Source: Talpa occidentalis
Lineage: Eukaryota; Chordata; Mammalia; Eulipotyphla; Talpidae
DNA length: 64,000 nt
Assembly: GCF_014898055.3 (NCBI RefSeq)
Contig: NW_026555331.1
Location: 111,287,194-111,351,193, forward strand
Reading direction: 5' to 3'
This document shows, one piece after another, positions 11,080 through 23,160 of this stretch. The translations under genes and the position numbers were made by a program. Position 1 is the first letter of the stretch, and the number at the start of each line of letters is the position of its first letter. The notes beneath the pieces were generated by a model. The model saw only the letters and a program-made list of their open reading frames with translations, did no database searches and was not told the origin of the DNA.

Positions 11080-12175
11080 TGATACAGCAACCTCTCCTTC
11101 TCCTTCAACTGAATTTTCTCTTGGTTCTCCTACATTCCTAAAATCCCTTCCCTAGTTCATCCTCTGCTCTCCAACCTCCAATTAGGGGTACTCTGGGGAC
11201 TCAGTTTTGGAGCCCTATTGATACTCTTATCTAGTTTCATTGCTTTAAATACAGATACAAGTTGACAATACTCAAATTTAAGTCTCCAATTCAGATTATC
11301 CCCTGAACTCCAGACAAATATTAGACAGAATATCAGAACTCCAGACAAATATCCAACTACAAAATCAATGTCTCCATTTGGAAGTCTAAAGACATCTCAA
11401 AATTAACACCAAAAAAAAAAACAAAACAAAACAAAACAAAAAAAACAATCGCCATGAAAACTCCATTCTACTTGTCACTACTTGATTTCATGTTATTTCC
11501 CAGTCCATATCCAATCTATTGGGAAAATCTTTTAAAATACACATGGAGTGCAATTACTTTGCAATCTCTCCAGTGTTTTGGTAGCATCCTTTTTAAATAT
11601 ACTATACCCTTCAACTTGCTCACTATAGTGGATGGAGTATATTAATTTGTTCTCCCTTGCAGTCTAATTTCAATGGATCAAGCAATTTTTGCAAATAGTA
11701 AGCTTCTCAATGCCACATATATGCTCAAACCACCTCATGGCTCTTTTCACTCAGGGTAGATGCCAAATTTGTTACAATGCATTCAAGGATCTGCAGAATT
11801 CCTCCAACCTACTCCACACCTTATTTCTGCTACTCTCTCCCTGCTTCTCTTTGTTCCAGTCACACGAGGCTCCCTGTTTTTCCTTTCACATACTGGAAAC
11901 TCCTTCCTCAGAACTTAACAATGCTCTTCCCTAGTCCAGGTAAACTCTTGTCCAGATACTGTCTTGTTCCACTCTCTCATGTCATTCATATCTTGGATCA
12001 TTGTCATTTTCTTAGTGAGAAAACATTATTCATCCTCTCATTTCTGATTTGCATTTTTCATCACAGGAATAACTTCTTTATTCGTCTATTGCCTGTTTTT
12101 CTCCAATTAAAATGCATGTCACTAAAGGGAATGAAAGATATTGTTTTATTTCACTATTACAGCTCCTGAGCTAAA
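11080..12175 (+). mobile_element. L2 LINE relic
   Basis: Diverged L2 3' region in the sense direction. Old L2 landmarks include 'ccaactacaaaatcaatgtc', 'gaagtctaaagacatctcaaaattaac' and the 'ctgcttctctttgttcc...' block. An (AAAAC)n run interrupts it. Confidence 0.55.
11411..11446. repeat. A-rich (AAAAC)n simple repeat
   Basis: A run of As followed by ACAAA units within the L2 relic. Confidence 0.85.
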
Positions 12176-12214
12176 ATTTGAAGTATATTTACTAAGCAAA
12201 TGTTCATCCTGATA

Positions 12215-12520
12215 TCCTTAATAAAAACAAAGATTTGTAAACAATGTAAATACCTCTCAATAAAAGATCAATAATGTCAATAAATGGGATACTATTTATA
12301 TCTATATCTATAACATGGCCACATATTCAACTATTAAAAGTGCAAATAAACTATAAACGAATACATTTATTGAAAGGAAAGATGTGTGTAACATATTAAG
12401 TGTAAAGAATCAGGCTACAAAACCTTAGGCAATTAGCAGATTTTTATAATAAAACCAAATAGGAAATTTCATGAAGCCATATGCATTAAAGTAAACTCTT
12501 GATCCCAATTTTTTTTTAAA
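12215..12520 (+). mobile_element. Old L1 (L1M-type) 3' fragment
   Basis: Pattern of old L1 3' ends: 'tttgtaaacaatgtaaatacctctcaataaaagatca...', then 'gtgtaacatattaagtgtaaagaatcagg'. Strongly diverged. Confidence 0.5.
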
Positions 12521-13584
12521 TGAGCAAAACAGTCAACCCCATGAAGACTTAAATTTAAGGTTTCTTCTCACAACATGAATGACACAGACAAGTAGAAGGA
12601 TAATTTCTGACCTGGCAGACTGGGATGGGAAAACAAGTCTGTGCATTTTGATAGGACACTCATGGCTCAAAGAAAAAGCAGTTCCTCAAATTTGATATAG
12701 CAGAAAAAAGCCAAAGGAGTAGTCAAGTAGGTGGCTGGGGGTGGGGATAGTAAGACTTGCAGAAATGGTAAGTAAAACCTGGACTTGTTTCTTCCTTCAA
12801 GCTTCAGAGTTAAACAGTCCCATTCTTAGTAAAGATGGACCAGTCACGTTATGAAGTGACAAGTGTCACTTAAATCAGTCAAAGGGTTGTGGAGGTGGGA
12901 GAAGACAGCAGGTGGAATCAGCTAGGTGGGGGAGAACGAAGTGAGGGGACTGTCATTTGCCATTTCCTCTTCCTTTTCTGGCAAAATTAAGGTGTAGTTC
13001 TTCTCAAAGGACTTTTCGATGGCAATAAAGGTGATATTTCAAAGGAAGAAAAATTTCAGAGTGGGAAAGCACATTAAATTAAAGTTTATATTCCAAAGGT
13101 AAGGAGCAGTCATATCAGTATGAAAGCAAACATATCTGTCACCAGGTTTGCCTCATCTACCTAATCTGCCTGAGGCCTCTCCTAAGAAGTCCTTGGGTAA
13201 ATCTTTAATTCTCTTGCATAGACTCTCATACCAATCTGTGTTATACACATGCCACTTAAGAACAAATGATGGCAAAGTTCTAGTTAACTAATTTAGGAAC
13301 TAGAGTTGCCACACTGAGTACATAAGAGGACTCTGTTTAACACAGCAGCTTGGAGTTGGCAGCCACCTGGGTAACCACAGTGCTTTCACCAGAGGCAAGG
13401 GAGGACCATACAAGAGGCTTGCCTAGAGACGCTTGATAGCGAAGCCAGAACCAGAATCCGTATTTGCTAATACCTAATATAGAACTCTCACCAGTCCATA
13501 AAGAGATCCATTTAGCAATGATCCAAATTACCATGGGGGGTGGGGTGGGGTGGGAGCAGAGGCTCAACAGAAATCCCTAAACTT
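12521..13584. other. Intronic stretch without recognised features
   Basis: No repeat family or exon recognised. A GGGGTGGGGTGGGGTGGGAG G-rich tract occurs at about 13535-13555. Confidence 0.5.
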
Positions 13585-13740
13585 ACAAAGGACCAGTTGG
13601 GCTGCCTAGGAAGCAATCAGGAAATTCATTAAACATGCTGATTTCTGGGTTCCACTGCAAGAACTTATATTACACAGATGCTCCGCCAAGTGAATCTGAT
13701 GCAGTCAAGTTCAGGAATCACTGGCCTGGGTTATACAAGA
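13585..13740. mobile_element. MER5-like hAT-Charlie relic
   Basis: Contains diverged MER5 landmarks such as 'catgctgatttctgggttccact' and 'gtgaatctgatgcagtcaagttcaggaatcactggcc'. Confidence 0.45.
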
Positions 13741-14819
13741 CCAAACAGCAGAGAAACCAGTAGTTTTCTATTTTCAGAAAATGCAAGTCATTCTCCTTAC
13801 TCACTCATGCTATGAAAAAAACATGCAATTATAAAGCTGAAAATGGCTTCTTCAGGGGAAAAAATGATTAACACTTTTAAAGATGCTCAGACCAGAATTG
13901 CAATCTGTTCTTGTGCCCAAAGCCTTCAAAAGTGCATTCAGGGAAGTCACCTTGCACTTGTTTGCTGGGATCCAAAGCTGCATCCTGCTCATCACAGGCA
14001 GACCAGAAAGGTGTTTCTATCAGGCAGGAATGAACACACTCCAGGAGGAATTGTAGTGACTGGCAATGACCTTCAAAGAGCTAGGTTTCCCAGCCTATAG
14101 CAGCCATTCCAGGGGGCCTGGCTCCCCTTCACATGGCGTGGGTTGTATGCACATGCCTGGTGAAGAGACATGCCTGGAAGTGCAGTTTACTGGCCACTGT
14201 ATCCTCACTGGAGACCTTCCCTGGCCAGAAACCAAACTCTTGACTGGTGAAAGTCTGCCCCATTCCCTGAGGTGAAGGGGTGGGTAAGAAAGAAGTAAGT
14301 CTAGTTGTCCAGAGGCAGTTGGCAATATAACAAATTAGGAAGACACACAGCTGTGTGCTCTGAAACACGACTGAAAATGGACCTTTATTTTCCTCTTTGG
14401 AGACATACTGTAGTGTTGATATTTTCTACTTCAAATCTAGACTCAATAGGCTTACTCATGAAATTACCCTGAGGGAGAAAAGAAGGGGGAGAGATATGTA
14501 ACTTATTATCACTAAGTATAGAAGAAAAAACAAGGATGCTATTGGAGAGATCTCAGGGTAAAACACAAAGTTCATAAAAAAAAAAGTAGTGATGTCTGAA
14601 AATATTTTGGGAACTGACAGTGAAGCAAATAGAAATCTACTATAATAAATAAATACTTCATAAATACAATAAATACTTCATAAATGCAGATTATATGTAA
14701 AACACTGGATTAGAGACAAAGATGAAAGGTGAATTTATTATGAATCTAATTGTCATGGCGCTTACAGTCTATAAGGGAGGCAGGACACTGAGAAAACCAA
14801 AAGCACTGGTTGTAGTAAA

Positions 14820-14998
14820 TAACACAACAGTCTCCCACAGTAGTTAACTGCACTTAATGTCAGTGTGACCTAATCTTGTCAATCTCACCATAGTCTCAGT
14901 TTCCTCACTTGCAAATGGAGACCTGATAAGGGTTAACAGGGTATTGACCACAGGGAGTAGCCTGCTACACACAAAGCATCTAGTAAATGGTAGCCGAC
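14820..14998 (+). mobile_element. MIR SINE relic
   Basis: The MIR core 'gtgacctaatcttgtcaatctcaccatagtctcagtttcctcacttgcaaatgga' is readable, followed by the diverged 3' half. Confidence 0.65.
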
Positions 14999-17900
14999 TT
15001 AAAAAAAAAAAATTAAACACTTTTTTCCCCTGTCTATCTTTAAATCAGCAAGCTTTTTTTTACTAAAATTCAAGTATACAGGACTGGAGACTCTACTGCC
15101 ATCTCCCTCCTAATCTGCTCCCACAAACAGGAAGATGTCTCCATCCAAAGGTTTCAGGTTAAGGACAGGCAGTTTTAATAGGCAGCCTATTAAAATCATC
15201 CTGGAGTGGTTTGCTCTTTGCTGCTCCCCTCCACCATGTGGGACTCCCTGGGAAATCACAGCTTCTGAGAGAAGTGGGCTGAAGTTGGAGGTTAGTTTCT
15301 GGATTTTTTCTTTTTCTTGTTTTCGATTTTTTGTTTTACTTGCATATATTTTGGTTTTAAAAACAAATCTTACAGTTTAGCAGTTCATCACTATGTCAGT
15401 GCAGTCTTTCATCCTGATTTTCTGTTATTTTAACTTCTCTTTTTTGTTATCTTAAGCCATTTTACCACCTATATGAATTTTCTAGCATTTTCCTTTGACT
15501 ACCTCATATTTCAGGTTACCCTTTCAAATTAACATTTCACTTTATAACATACTGGGGCTTTTTAGCTCATGGTCTGGTGAATCACAATCTCACACATTCC
15601 ACACACCTAAAGACTCACTGGAAGATGAAGATTACTGCTCTGGAAGAAAGTAGCTTGTGAATCTAAGTCTGGGGGTCAGAAAAGACACATATCTCTACGA
15701 ATAGGGGAAGGTGGTTTAGCACTTTACATTTCGAGAGCAAGACTAGTAAAACTTAGATGCTATATTGATTTTCCAGATGAGGAGTGGAAATGCCATCCAT
15801 GCAAATTGCCTCCTTCATCTACTGGTGGAAAATGACTTATGTTTTTCCTTTTCTTATGATTTTCCCACTTATAGAAGAAGCTGCATGTCCCAAAACCCAT
15901 AGTTTCATCTATAGACAATGGATTTTAGATAAGCCACACCTACTGTACTGAAGACCAAAGGCCCTGTGCACAACAGCCCCTGGCCTGAGCTGGGAACATG
16001 CGATGGTAGGTAGCATCTGAGATCTACCTCAGATCACCACCTATAATCAGATGTTCTGGGCCAGGTTCCTGACACTGCTTCAACCTTGATGTCTCCCAGT
16101 GGCACCTGCCTCCCCACAGCTCTCCAAGGAAGCCTCTTGCTAGGCAGGGCTCTCTCTAAAAGACAGCAGGCTAGATCTGAATCCAACTTCAAATGATTTT
16201 TGTTTACTGTGAATTTTTCTTCAAATCATATTAAAAAATTTGTCTGCCACCAAAACATAATTTTCAATTTTTTATAAAATGTGTGAATGTGTATGTGTGG
16301 TGTGGAGGGCAGGGAGGAGAGAGAGAGGAAGAGGAAGAACAACAAAGAAAATATGGTAAAATGTTAAACAAAAGGTGAATATGGATGCATACAATCTTCA
16401 GACTTTCATGCAAAAGAAGTTTCAAACAATAAACATTTTTATTTCTATTCATTTTTCATTGCTTTTCTGTATCAATTCTTCCTTAACAACTTTCACCTCC
16501 TTATTCTTCCAATGAACTCTCTAATCATTCTGACAAGTTCCCACTCTAATTCCTATTGGAACTTTGTGATGAGATATGAGTCTTTACACTCATTTGAAGA
16601 AACTTACACCTGTATCACAATATTAATGTTTTCCTATCAGGAGTAAAACATTTGATTATTTATATGCTTGCAACTTGTGTTGTATATTTCAGTAAAATCT
16701 TATAACTTTCTTTACAGAAGTCCAAGACGTTTCCTGTTAAGAAAACATTATCATTCTGAAGCAGTTTACATTTTTATTGCCACTACTAAAAATAATCTTT
16801 TCAGCCATTTTATAATTAACTAATGACTGCTGACATATGGAAAAACTGCTAAGTTTTGTTTATCTGCTATGCAACTATTCTCCTAAATTGCATTCATTCT
16901 AAATGCTTTTCCTTTGCTTCTTCATGAATTTCTAGACAGAGAATTTTCATTGTCTATAAAATATTTTGTTTCTATAAATGAACTATACTTCTGTTTGTAT
17001 CTTCAGATCTAGAAGAAATAATAATGGTGGGTTTTAGCATCCTATAGCATCCAACCTTTCCACCAGTTTTTAGTGGGGAAGCTGTTGTGTTACCACCACT
17101 TTAATTATAATTTTGGCTTGTCTCTTTATAGTAGCTTTTTCTTTATGTGATGGCAAGAATATGTCCATTCCATCATATTAACACATGATATTAAATGTTA
17201 TCCAGTGTTAATTTAGTATTGTATTTAGAGGTACACTGATTTGTTTTCTATTATTGAGCTACTCTTGCTTCCCTGGGACAAATGCATATTCAAATTCAAG
17301 ATATATGGCCAAGAAAAACAAAGGTCTTTATAACATATTTTGTAAATATTCACAATCTACTTATTCATTTTATTTTTATTTGCCTTTGTTTTTAGTTTAT
17401 ATATTTGTTTTTATTATCTTTATAACTTTTCTATAGCCACCTCAACTTTTAGGAAAATCTGGGTCAGGAAAAAGAGGAAAAGAGTGACAAACAATAGAAA
17501 CTATAATAAAAAGGACACAGATAAAGTACAAAAGGAGAAGACACTGGACATTTGTGCTCTTTCATCATGTCTGTGTCTCTTCATTCTGAGGCTGGGCAAT
17601 CTACCAGTCCCTCTCTCAATCTATATAGCCTAAGAGACAAGAATAAATGCTGATTATTTCTACCTACATATTAACATAGAAATAATTTGATAAGGAGTAA
17701 GTCCTAAAGACTATGAAAAAAATAAATTATTTTCATCCATAGTTGAGATTACTCGATATAATCTCCTTTAAATGGCCAGATTTAATTTCTCTCAGCAACC
17801 ATTCCCTGTGGAGATAAACATTGCACTGTGATTTCAGAAGTAATTGAAGTACTACCTTCTGAAATACCAAGAAACCACTGCAGAACTTTAAATTCTGAAG

Positions 17901-19587
17901 ACAGTTCATGAAACGCAGAGTTGGCTTTGTTACAGGATACATCTTGATATTTTTAAATTTGTGCATATTTGAGTTAATGTTATTTCCTTCATGAATAGAT
18001 CATTTCATAGTGAACAAAACACTTTAACCTGTATTTCCTCATATTGTTCTCAGATGATGATCATGATGATTTTCAAGGTTACAAAACGAAGACTAAGGAG
18101 CATGATGGCTAAACCTCTTGACAAAAGCCCTTTACATCAGCTATGTCTATTACCCACAGGTTTGCATTCTGAAGGCAAGAATCTTTTATTAATTGTTCTT
18201 GCTTTGTAATAACACTATTACAAATCCTGATATCAGTTTTATAATTATTCTAAATAATCACTCATGAATGAATTTTATATTCCTTTCTATGACCTTTTAT
18301 ATTTGGGTCAAAAGTGGATATAACTTTATAAAGTCAGACTCTGGAATTGACTATTTTGTTTAGCACAACATTTTTACTTTAAAACTGACATAAAATATAA
18401 AGGTAGAAGTAGTTATGGGTGATTTGGTATTTGGCACACTTTGGAGATGATACCTGATGAAGGGTATTCTAAATTTACCTCAATTACCAAAATAAATTTA
18501 TGAAATAAGAAAGTAGAAGTAGAATATCATCAATCAAGACAGAATCAAGATCCAAGAGGCTTCAGGTTGGAATCAGGAGGATAAAATAGTCCTCGAGATT
18601 TAATTGATAAGAGCTAATTTTCTTAACGTTTTTCTTAGTGAAGATGTTCTAAGAATAAAAGTGATGGATAGGAGTTCTCAAAATGCGAAAACACCAATGT
18701 CCCAGAGTTAAGTGTCTGTTCTAATTGCTGCTGCACTCTAAAGAGTCCTTCAGATTGCTCATCTGTGTTATTTTTACTTGCTAAAGCTGAGGTGTCTGAG
18801 TGATGAATTACACAAGGTGTTCCACTCAGCATCACTGGTGTGTTATAATAAATATCACTACTGAAAGACAAAGTAGGGTAATGCTGAGCATTTCAGAGTG
18901 TGTGATAGAGATTTCATCTTCATTTTTTAACCAGAGAAGTCATTATAAAATTTTAATCTATATATGGTCAAACTGATGAAGATGATAAAATTGTTTCAGA
19001 GAAATATGAAGGCTTCAATCATAAATGTATGTCATTCTGCCCTTCAGAATACATCTGAGAATAAACTACACACAAAAGCATAATTGAAGAAGTGGAAATA
19101 TTCATTTACAAAAAGGAAAGTAAGGTAGTAGAGTCCTAGCATCTTGGTGATGAAAAATGAAATACATTATAATCAAACCCCAATTTCCATTTTTCTGCAA
19201 CCTTTAATACAGTTGCATTAAAAAAAAAAAAACACTAGTGCATTTCCCCAATTCCCAAAAAAGGCAAAATGACAGAGGACTGTAATATGACTTCAATTTG
19301 TTATAGCTTTCTGCAGCAGTATGGAAAATGCAAAAAGGATTTTTTTTTTTTAAGTAAAGGGACAGAATTAAGCATTTCAAGTAGGTATTTTCCCTATCTT
19401 AAGAGAACCCCTGTTTTCTTTAGCTACCTACTATCCGTGGTCATACACTTCAGGGAAGGTTGGTTTTGCATCCAGTTTCAGGTGTGGTTAATGATTGGTC
19501 CCCCTGGAAGGTTGAATTTGCCATATCGATGACTGGCTTAGGCATAGGCACAGACCACACAGTATCAGCCAAGGAGACATGAAAGTT
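14999..19587. other. Long intronic stretch, mostly unassigned
   Basis: About 4.6 kb of A/T-rich intron with no clear young repeat. A TG-rich run lies at about 16277-16302, followed by a GA-rich run. No exon, RNA gene or LTR was recognised. Confidence 0.45.
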
Positions 19588-19594
19588 TGTCTGA

Positions 19595-19597
19595 ATA

Positions 19598-19620
<23 letters not shown>
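19595..19620. repeat. (TA)n microsatellite
   Basis: Uninterrupted TATATA run adjoining the T-rich end of the next SINE. Confidence 0.9.
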
Positions 19621-19628
<8 letters not shown>

Positions 19629-19926
19629 TTTTTAAATAGAGGCATGTTTTATTTATTTATTTGTTTTGTTTTTGTTTATACATGCACTGGGTACAGTCAG
19701 AAGCGCGGGAGGGTGAGAGAATTCACCAGAGCCAGAGCGGGGAGCAGAGCAGGCAGAAGGACCGAAGTACACTGCTGAGGGGAGCAGTGGACGGCAGGAG
19801 AGGTCTGCACGCCATGTGGGACCCTCCTCTGGTGGCTGGGGAGTAGCTGGGGATCGAACCGGCGCCGCACAGGCTGCGGGCAGCTTCGCAACCCAGCGCT
19901 CAACCGCTGCACCACCGGGGAGGCCC
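19601..19926 (-). mobile_element. tRNA-derived SINE (Rhin-1-like), copy 3
   Basis: A 13 bp target duplication TGTCTGAATATAT (19588-19600 and 19927-19939). The (TA)n run lies between the left duplication and the A-rich tail, so its boundary is approximate. The head ends CACCGGGGAGGCCC. It carries a tandem-like GTGGCTGGGGAGTAGCTGGGG insertion near the B box. Confidence 0.9.
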
Positions 19927-20369
19927 TGTCTGAATATATTTTTACACACCTACCAGTGATTTCCTGGAAGATACAGCCTTTTGTTCCTCTGGACCAAGTG
20001 ATGTCAGTTATCATTTTGTTACCAGCCTGAAGACAAATTTGGTACACTACGGAAAGCAGAACCAAAACATGGAAGAACTTGGGTCCTTGATGACATCAGT
20101 GAACAGTTCAGTTAGTCCTAGGACCTACTCAACACTGCAATCATGACTCTCAACAAATGTTCTTCTGAAATGGTACATTTTGAATTGGGATTTCTATTAC
20201 TTGCTGCTGATGGTCTCCTCATTGCTGCATTATCTGAGTCAGATCTGTAATAATTGGTAAGCCTGTCCTAGTCGAGACTTCATACATTATCAGGCTTACA
20301 TTCAGGTAAAAATATCTAATTCTAGAATTTTTTGCCCACAACTGGGACATTTATTCTTCTTATTAAAAT

Positions 20370-20480
20370 CCTTAGGTTGGTTCCTCCTGCCTGTAAGGTG
20401 AAGTTCAAACTCCTCTGTACCACAAATCCTGTGTTCTAACTCTTCTATCATCACCAACTCCATTTTCTTGTTTCCTTTAA
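20370..20480 (+). mobile_element. Probable L2 fragment
   Basis: 'ctgtaaggtgaagttcaaactcctctgtacca' resembles the L2 'aagtccaaactcc' block. Short and diverged. Confidence 0.35.
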
Positions 20481-20828
20481 GCCTATGAGTTACTTGAGGA
20501 TGGAGGATATGTTCTAAGTCCATGCACCAGTGGCTAGATCGTGACTCAGAGAAGGAACTCTACAGTTACTGAAAAATGAATGAAACACAAAAAGAAATAT
20601 CCTTGCTCTATCTGACACTGATTTATCACTGGATGAGGTGCTCCATATCTAAAAGATAAGAAATTAGCCTATTTGTTTAAGAAATCAAGTTTTCCTTGTA
20701 TCTTTCAACAAGTTATTGTTTTGGGGCCAGTAATATAATAACAAAAACAACCGTTATCATATTTTAGCACCAGTTAGTAGCTGAGTATCTTCATAAGGAC
20801 TTCACATCCCTAACTAATAATAATACCA

Positions 20829-21084
20829 ATCTTTTAAAAAAATTAATATTGATTTATTTATACAAGAACTGGGGTATAGGCTAGGTGCAGGAGGGTAATA
20901 GGATTCACCAGAAACAAAGCAGGGAGTAGAACAGGCTGATGGACCAAAAACACTGCTGAGGGGAGCAGCGGGCAAGACCAGCCTGGAATCAAACCCGCGT
21001 GCTGCAGAGGCCACAGACAGCTTCACAGAGGCACAGACAGCTTCACAGGGCTGCACTCAACTAGCTGCACCACCAGGGAGGGCC
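20829..21084 (-). mobile_element. tRNA-derived SINE, older variant, copy 4
   Basis: Same SINE family but more diverged (tail 'gatttatttatacaagaactggggtatagg', head 'ccaccagggagggcc'). It contains an internal direct duplication of CACAGACAGCTTCACAG around 21012-21050. The L1 at 21096 is inserted directly against its head. Confidence 0.82.
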
Positions 21085-21095
21085 CCCTGTAACTT

Positions 21096-22129
21096 CTTTT
21101 TCTTTTTTTAAAATTGATTAGGACTCTATTTTTTTTTACTTAATATTTTATTTTATATAATTCATACATCATTTTTCATTTTTGCACAATGTATGCATTT
21201 TAATTTTGGTTATATTCCCCATGCAATTGCACCCCCCCCCCTTATTTTGACCCTAGTCCTTCCTCTCTCCTTCCCTCCCCTGCCCCCAGTATGTCTCTGG
21301 TTTATAGTTGCTTGTTGATTTTGATTTTTACTTTGTATTAATTAGTCTTTTTCCTGGTCCCTTATTTAGGTTTTCTAAATTCCTGCTGTGAGTGAGACCA
21401 TCCGGTATTTTTCTTTTTCTTTCTGACTTATTTCGCTGAGCATCCTTCTAGCTCCATGCATGTTGCTGCAAATTGCATGTGTTTATCTTTTTTGATTGCT
21501 GAGTAATATTCCATTGCGTATATGTACCACATCTTCTTGATCTAGTCATCTATTTTTGGGCATTTGGGTTGTTTCCATAGCTTAGCTATTGTAAATAGTG
21601 CTGCTATAAACATAGGGGTGCAGGTGCCCTTTGGAATTAATGTTTCTGTGTCATTTGGGTAAATACCTAGGAGTGGAATGGCTGGATCATATGGAAGCTC
21701 TATCTTTAGTAGGTCAAGAAATCTCCACACAGATCTCCATAGTGGTTGGACCAGTTTGCACTCCCAACAGCAGTACAGGAGAGTTCCTTTTTCTCCACAA
21801 CCTCACCAACATTTGTTGTTGCTAGTTTTTTTGATATGTGCCATTCTCACTGGTGTAAGATGGTATCTCACTGTAGTTTTGATTTGCATTTCCCTGATTA
21901 CAAGTGATGTTTAAAGAGCTTCTGCACAGCAAAAGAGACAATAACCAAAACAAAGAGAAACCCCACCGACTAGGAGAAAATTTTTGCACACAACACTAAT
22001 GATAAAGGACGGATCACAAAAATCTACAAAGCTGATGAGACTCAACAAAAACAAAGAAAATAATCCAGTCAAAAAAAAAATGGGCAGAAGAGCTAAAAAG
22101 AAATTTCTCCAAAGAGGAAATGCAAATGG
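21096..22129 (-). mobile_element. L1 insertion with inverted 5' half (twin priming)
   Basis: A target duplication of about 11 bp, CCCTGTAACTT, is at 21085-21095 and 22130-22140. From the left: T-rich tail, minus-strand 3' UTR with its C-rich block (about 21230-21242), then ORF2 C-terminal sequence up to about 21910 (IDDWIK.. side near 21550). It then switches to plus-strand ORF2 sequence (AAAGAGCTTCTGCACAGC... to ...GAGGAAATGCAAATGG). About 20-25 bp of the source L1 is missing at the switch, judged against the copy at 9356-10404. Frames are broken. Confidence 0.88.
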
Positions 22130-22589
22130 CCCTGTAACTTTTTGTCAGTGCTATGCCTCCCTTCTCCCACTTCCTGCTTCCATCCCTCCCACCCCCATCC
22201 CTCCCTGACCTCCACACACAAGTACACCTCTTTTTTTGAAGACTTGCTCTCCCCTCTACTTTCATCTTGCTCCTCCAACTGGGGCCCAGGCTCTGGGGAT
22301 ATGTGTCCATATTCAGGTCCATGAGTATTTTTAATAGTTTTAAAAATTGAAACTAAAGGAAAACAAATGCCTTACTCTCAAAAAGGTCTTAAGGAGACAA
22401 GAGTTTATGAAGAATAATTTCAATGAAATTGGAGAGAGTGAAGAAGCAAGGAACATTGTTTCAGGTCCCAGTTTTAGCTGTCACTTAAGTCAGAGCAATC
22501 TTCCTCTGAGGCTGAACCTGCAATTTGCTTATGGAAAGTGAAATTCTATCATTTACAAGAAAAACTATCCTTCCAACTAAGGCAACATA

Positions 22590-22740
22590 TATTTTGACAT
22601 TTAATTCTCCCAACAATTATGTACAGCATGTATTATCTTAACTTTCTAGATAAGAAATCAGAAGCTCAGAACAGAAAATCATGTCCAAGATATCCAATTT
22701 GTAGCTGAGCTGTAATTCAAAGATGGGCCATTGGGGGGCC
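22590..22740 (-). mobile_element. MIR SINE relic
   Basis: Complement-strand MIR pattern: 'tttaattctcccaacaatt...', then 'agataagaaatcagaagctcagaacag'. Confidence 0.55.
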
Positions 22741-23059
22741 AACATGCAATCACTTGACTTCCTGTCTCTACAGTGCTTGGGGCATCCTCAACACTGATTT
22801 GAGCTCAGTGACCTGAGACAATATACAGTAAGTGCAAATGTTTGCCTCATTAATAAACATAGATGCTATTGATCCTGATTAGCTCCTGGGGTATTTCAGA
22901 CATCAATTAAAATAACCTTGATAAAGTGATCTGAGAATATTAATAGACATTCTTTTTTAAACCACACTATTAAGCATTTGCCTCTTGTAATGTCAATAAT
23001 TGGGAAGCAAAAAAAGTGTTTTTAAAAATGTAATATATAAAAAACACTGTGCATAAACA

Positions 23060-23160
23060 TTTGGTATCACTAATTGAATCATTAATTGAATTTGGTATCA
23101 TTAATTGAACATTAACATTCAATCATTAATTGAATATGGTATCATTAATTGAACATTAAT
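23060..23160. repeat. Small A/T-rich minisatellite with TTAATTGAA units
   Basis: The unit GGTATCATTAATTGAA recurs three times in about 100 bp, with further CATTAATTGAA half-units. The units contain the palindrome ATTAAT. Confidence 0.8.

Noticed and set aside
12150..12180. Possible miR-1200, which lies in human ELMO1
   Set aside because: The string CTCCTGAGC occurs, but the next bases do not match the remembered mature sequence and no hairpin was seen.
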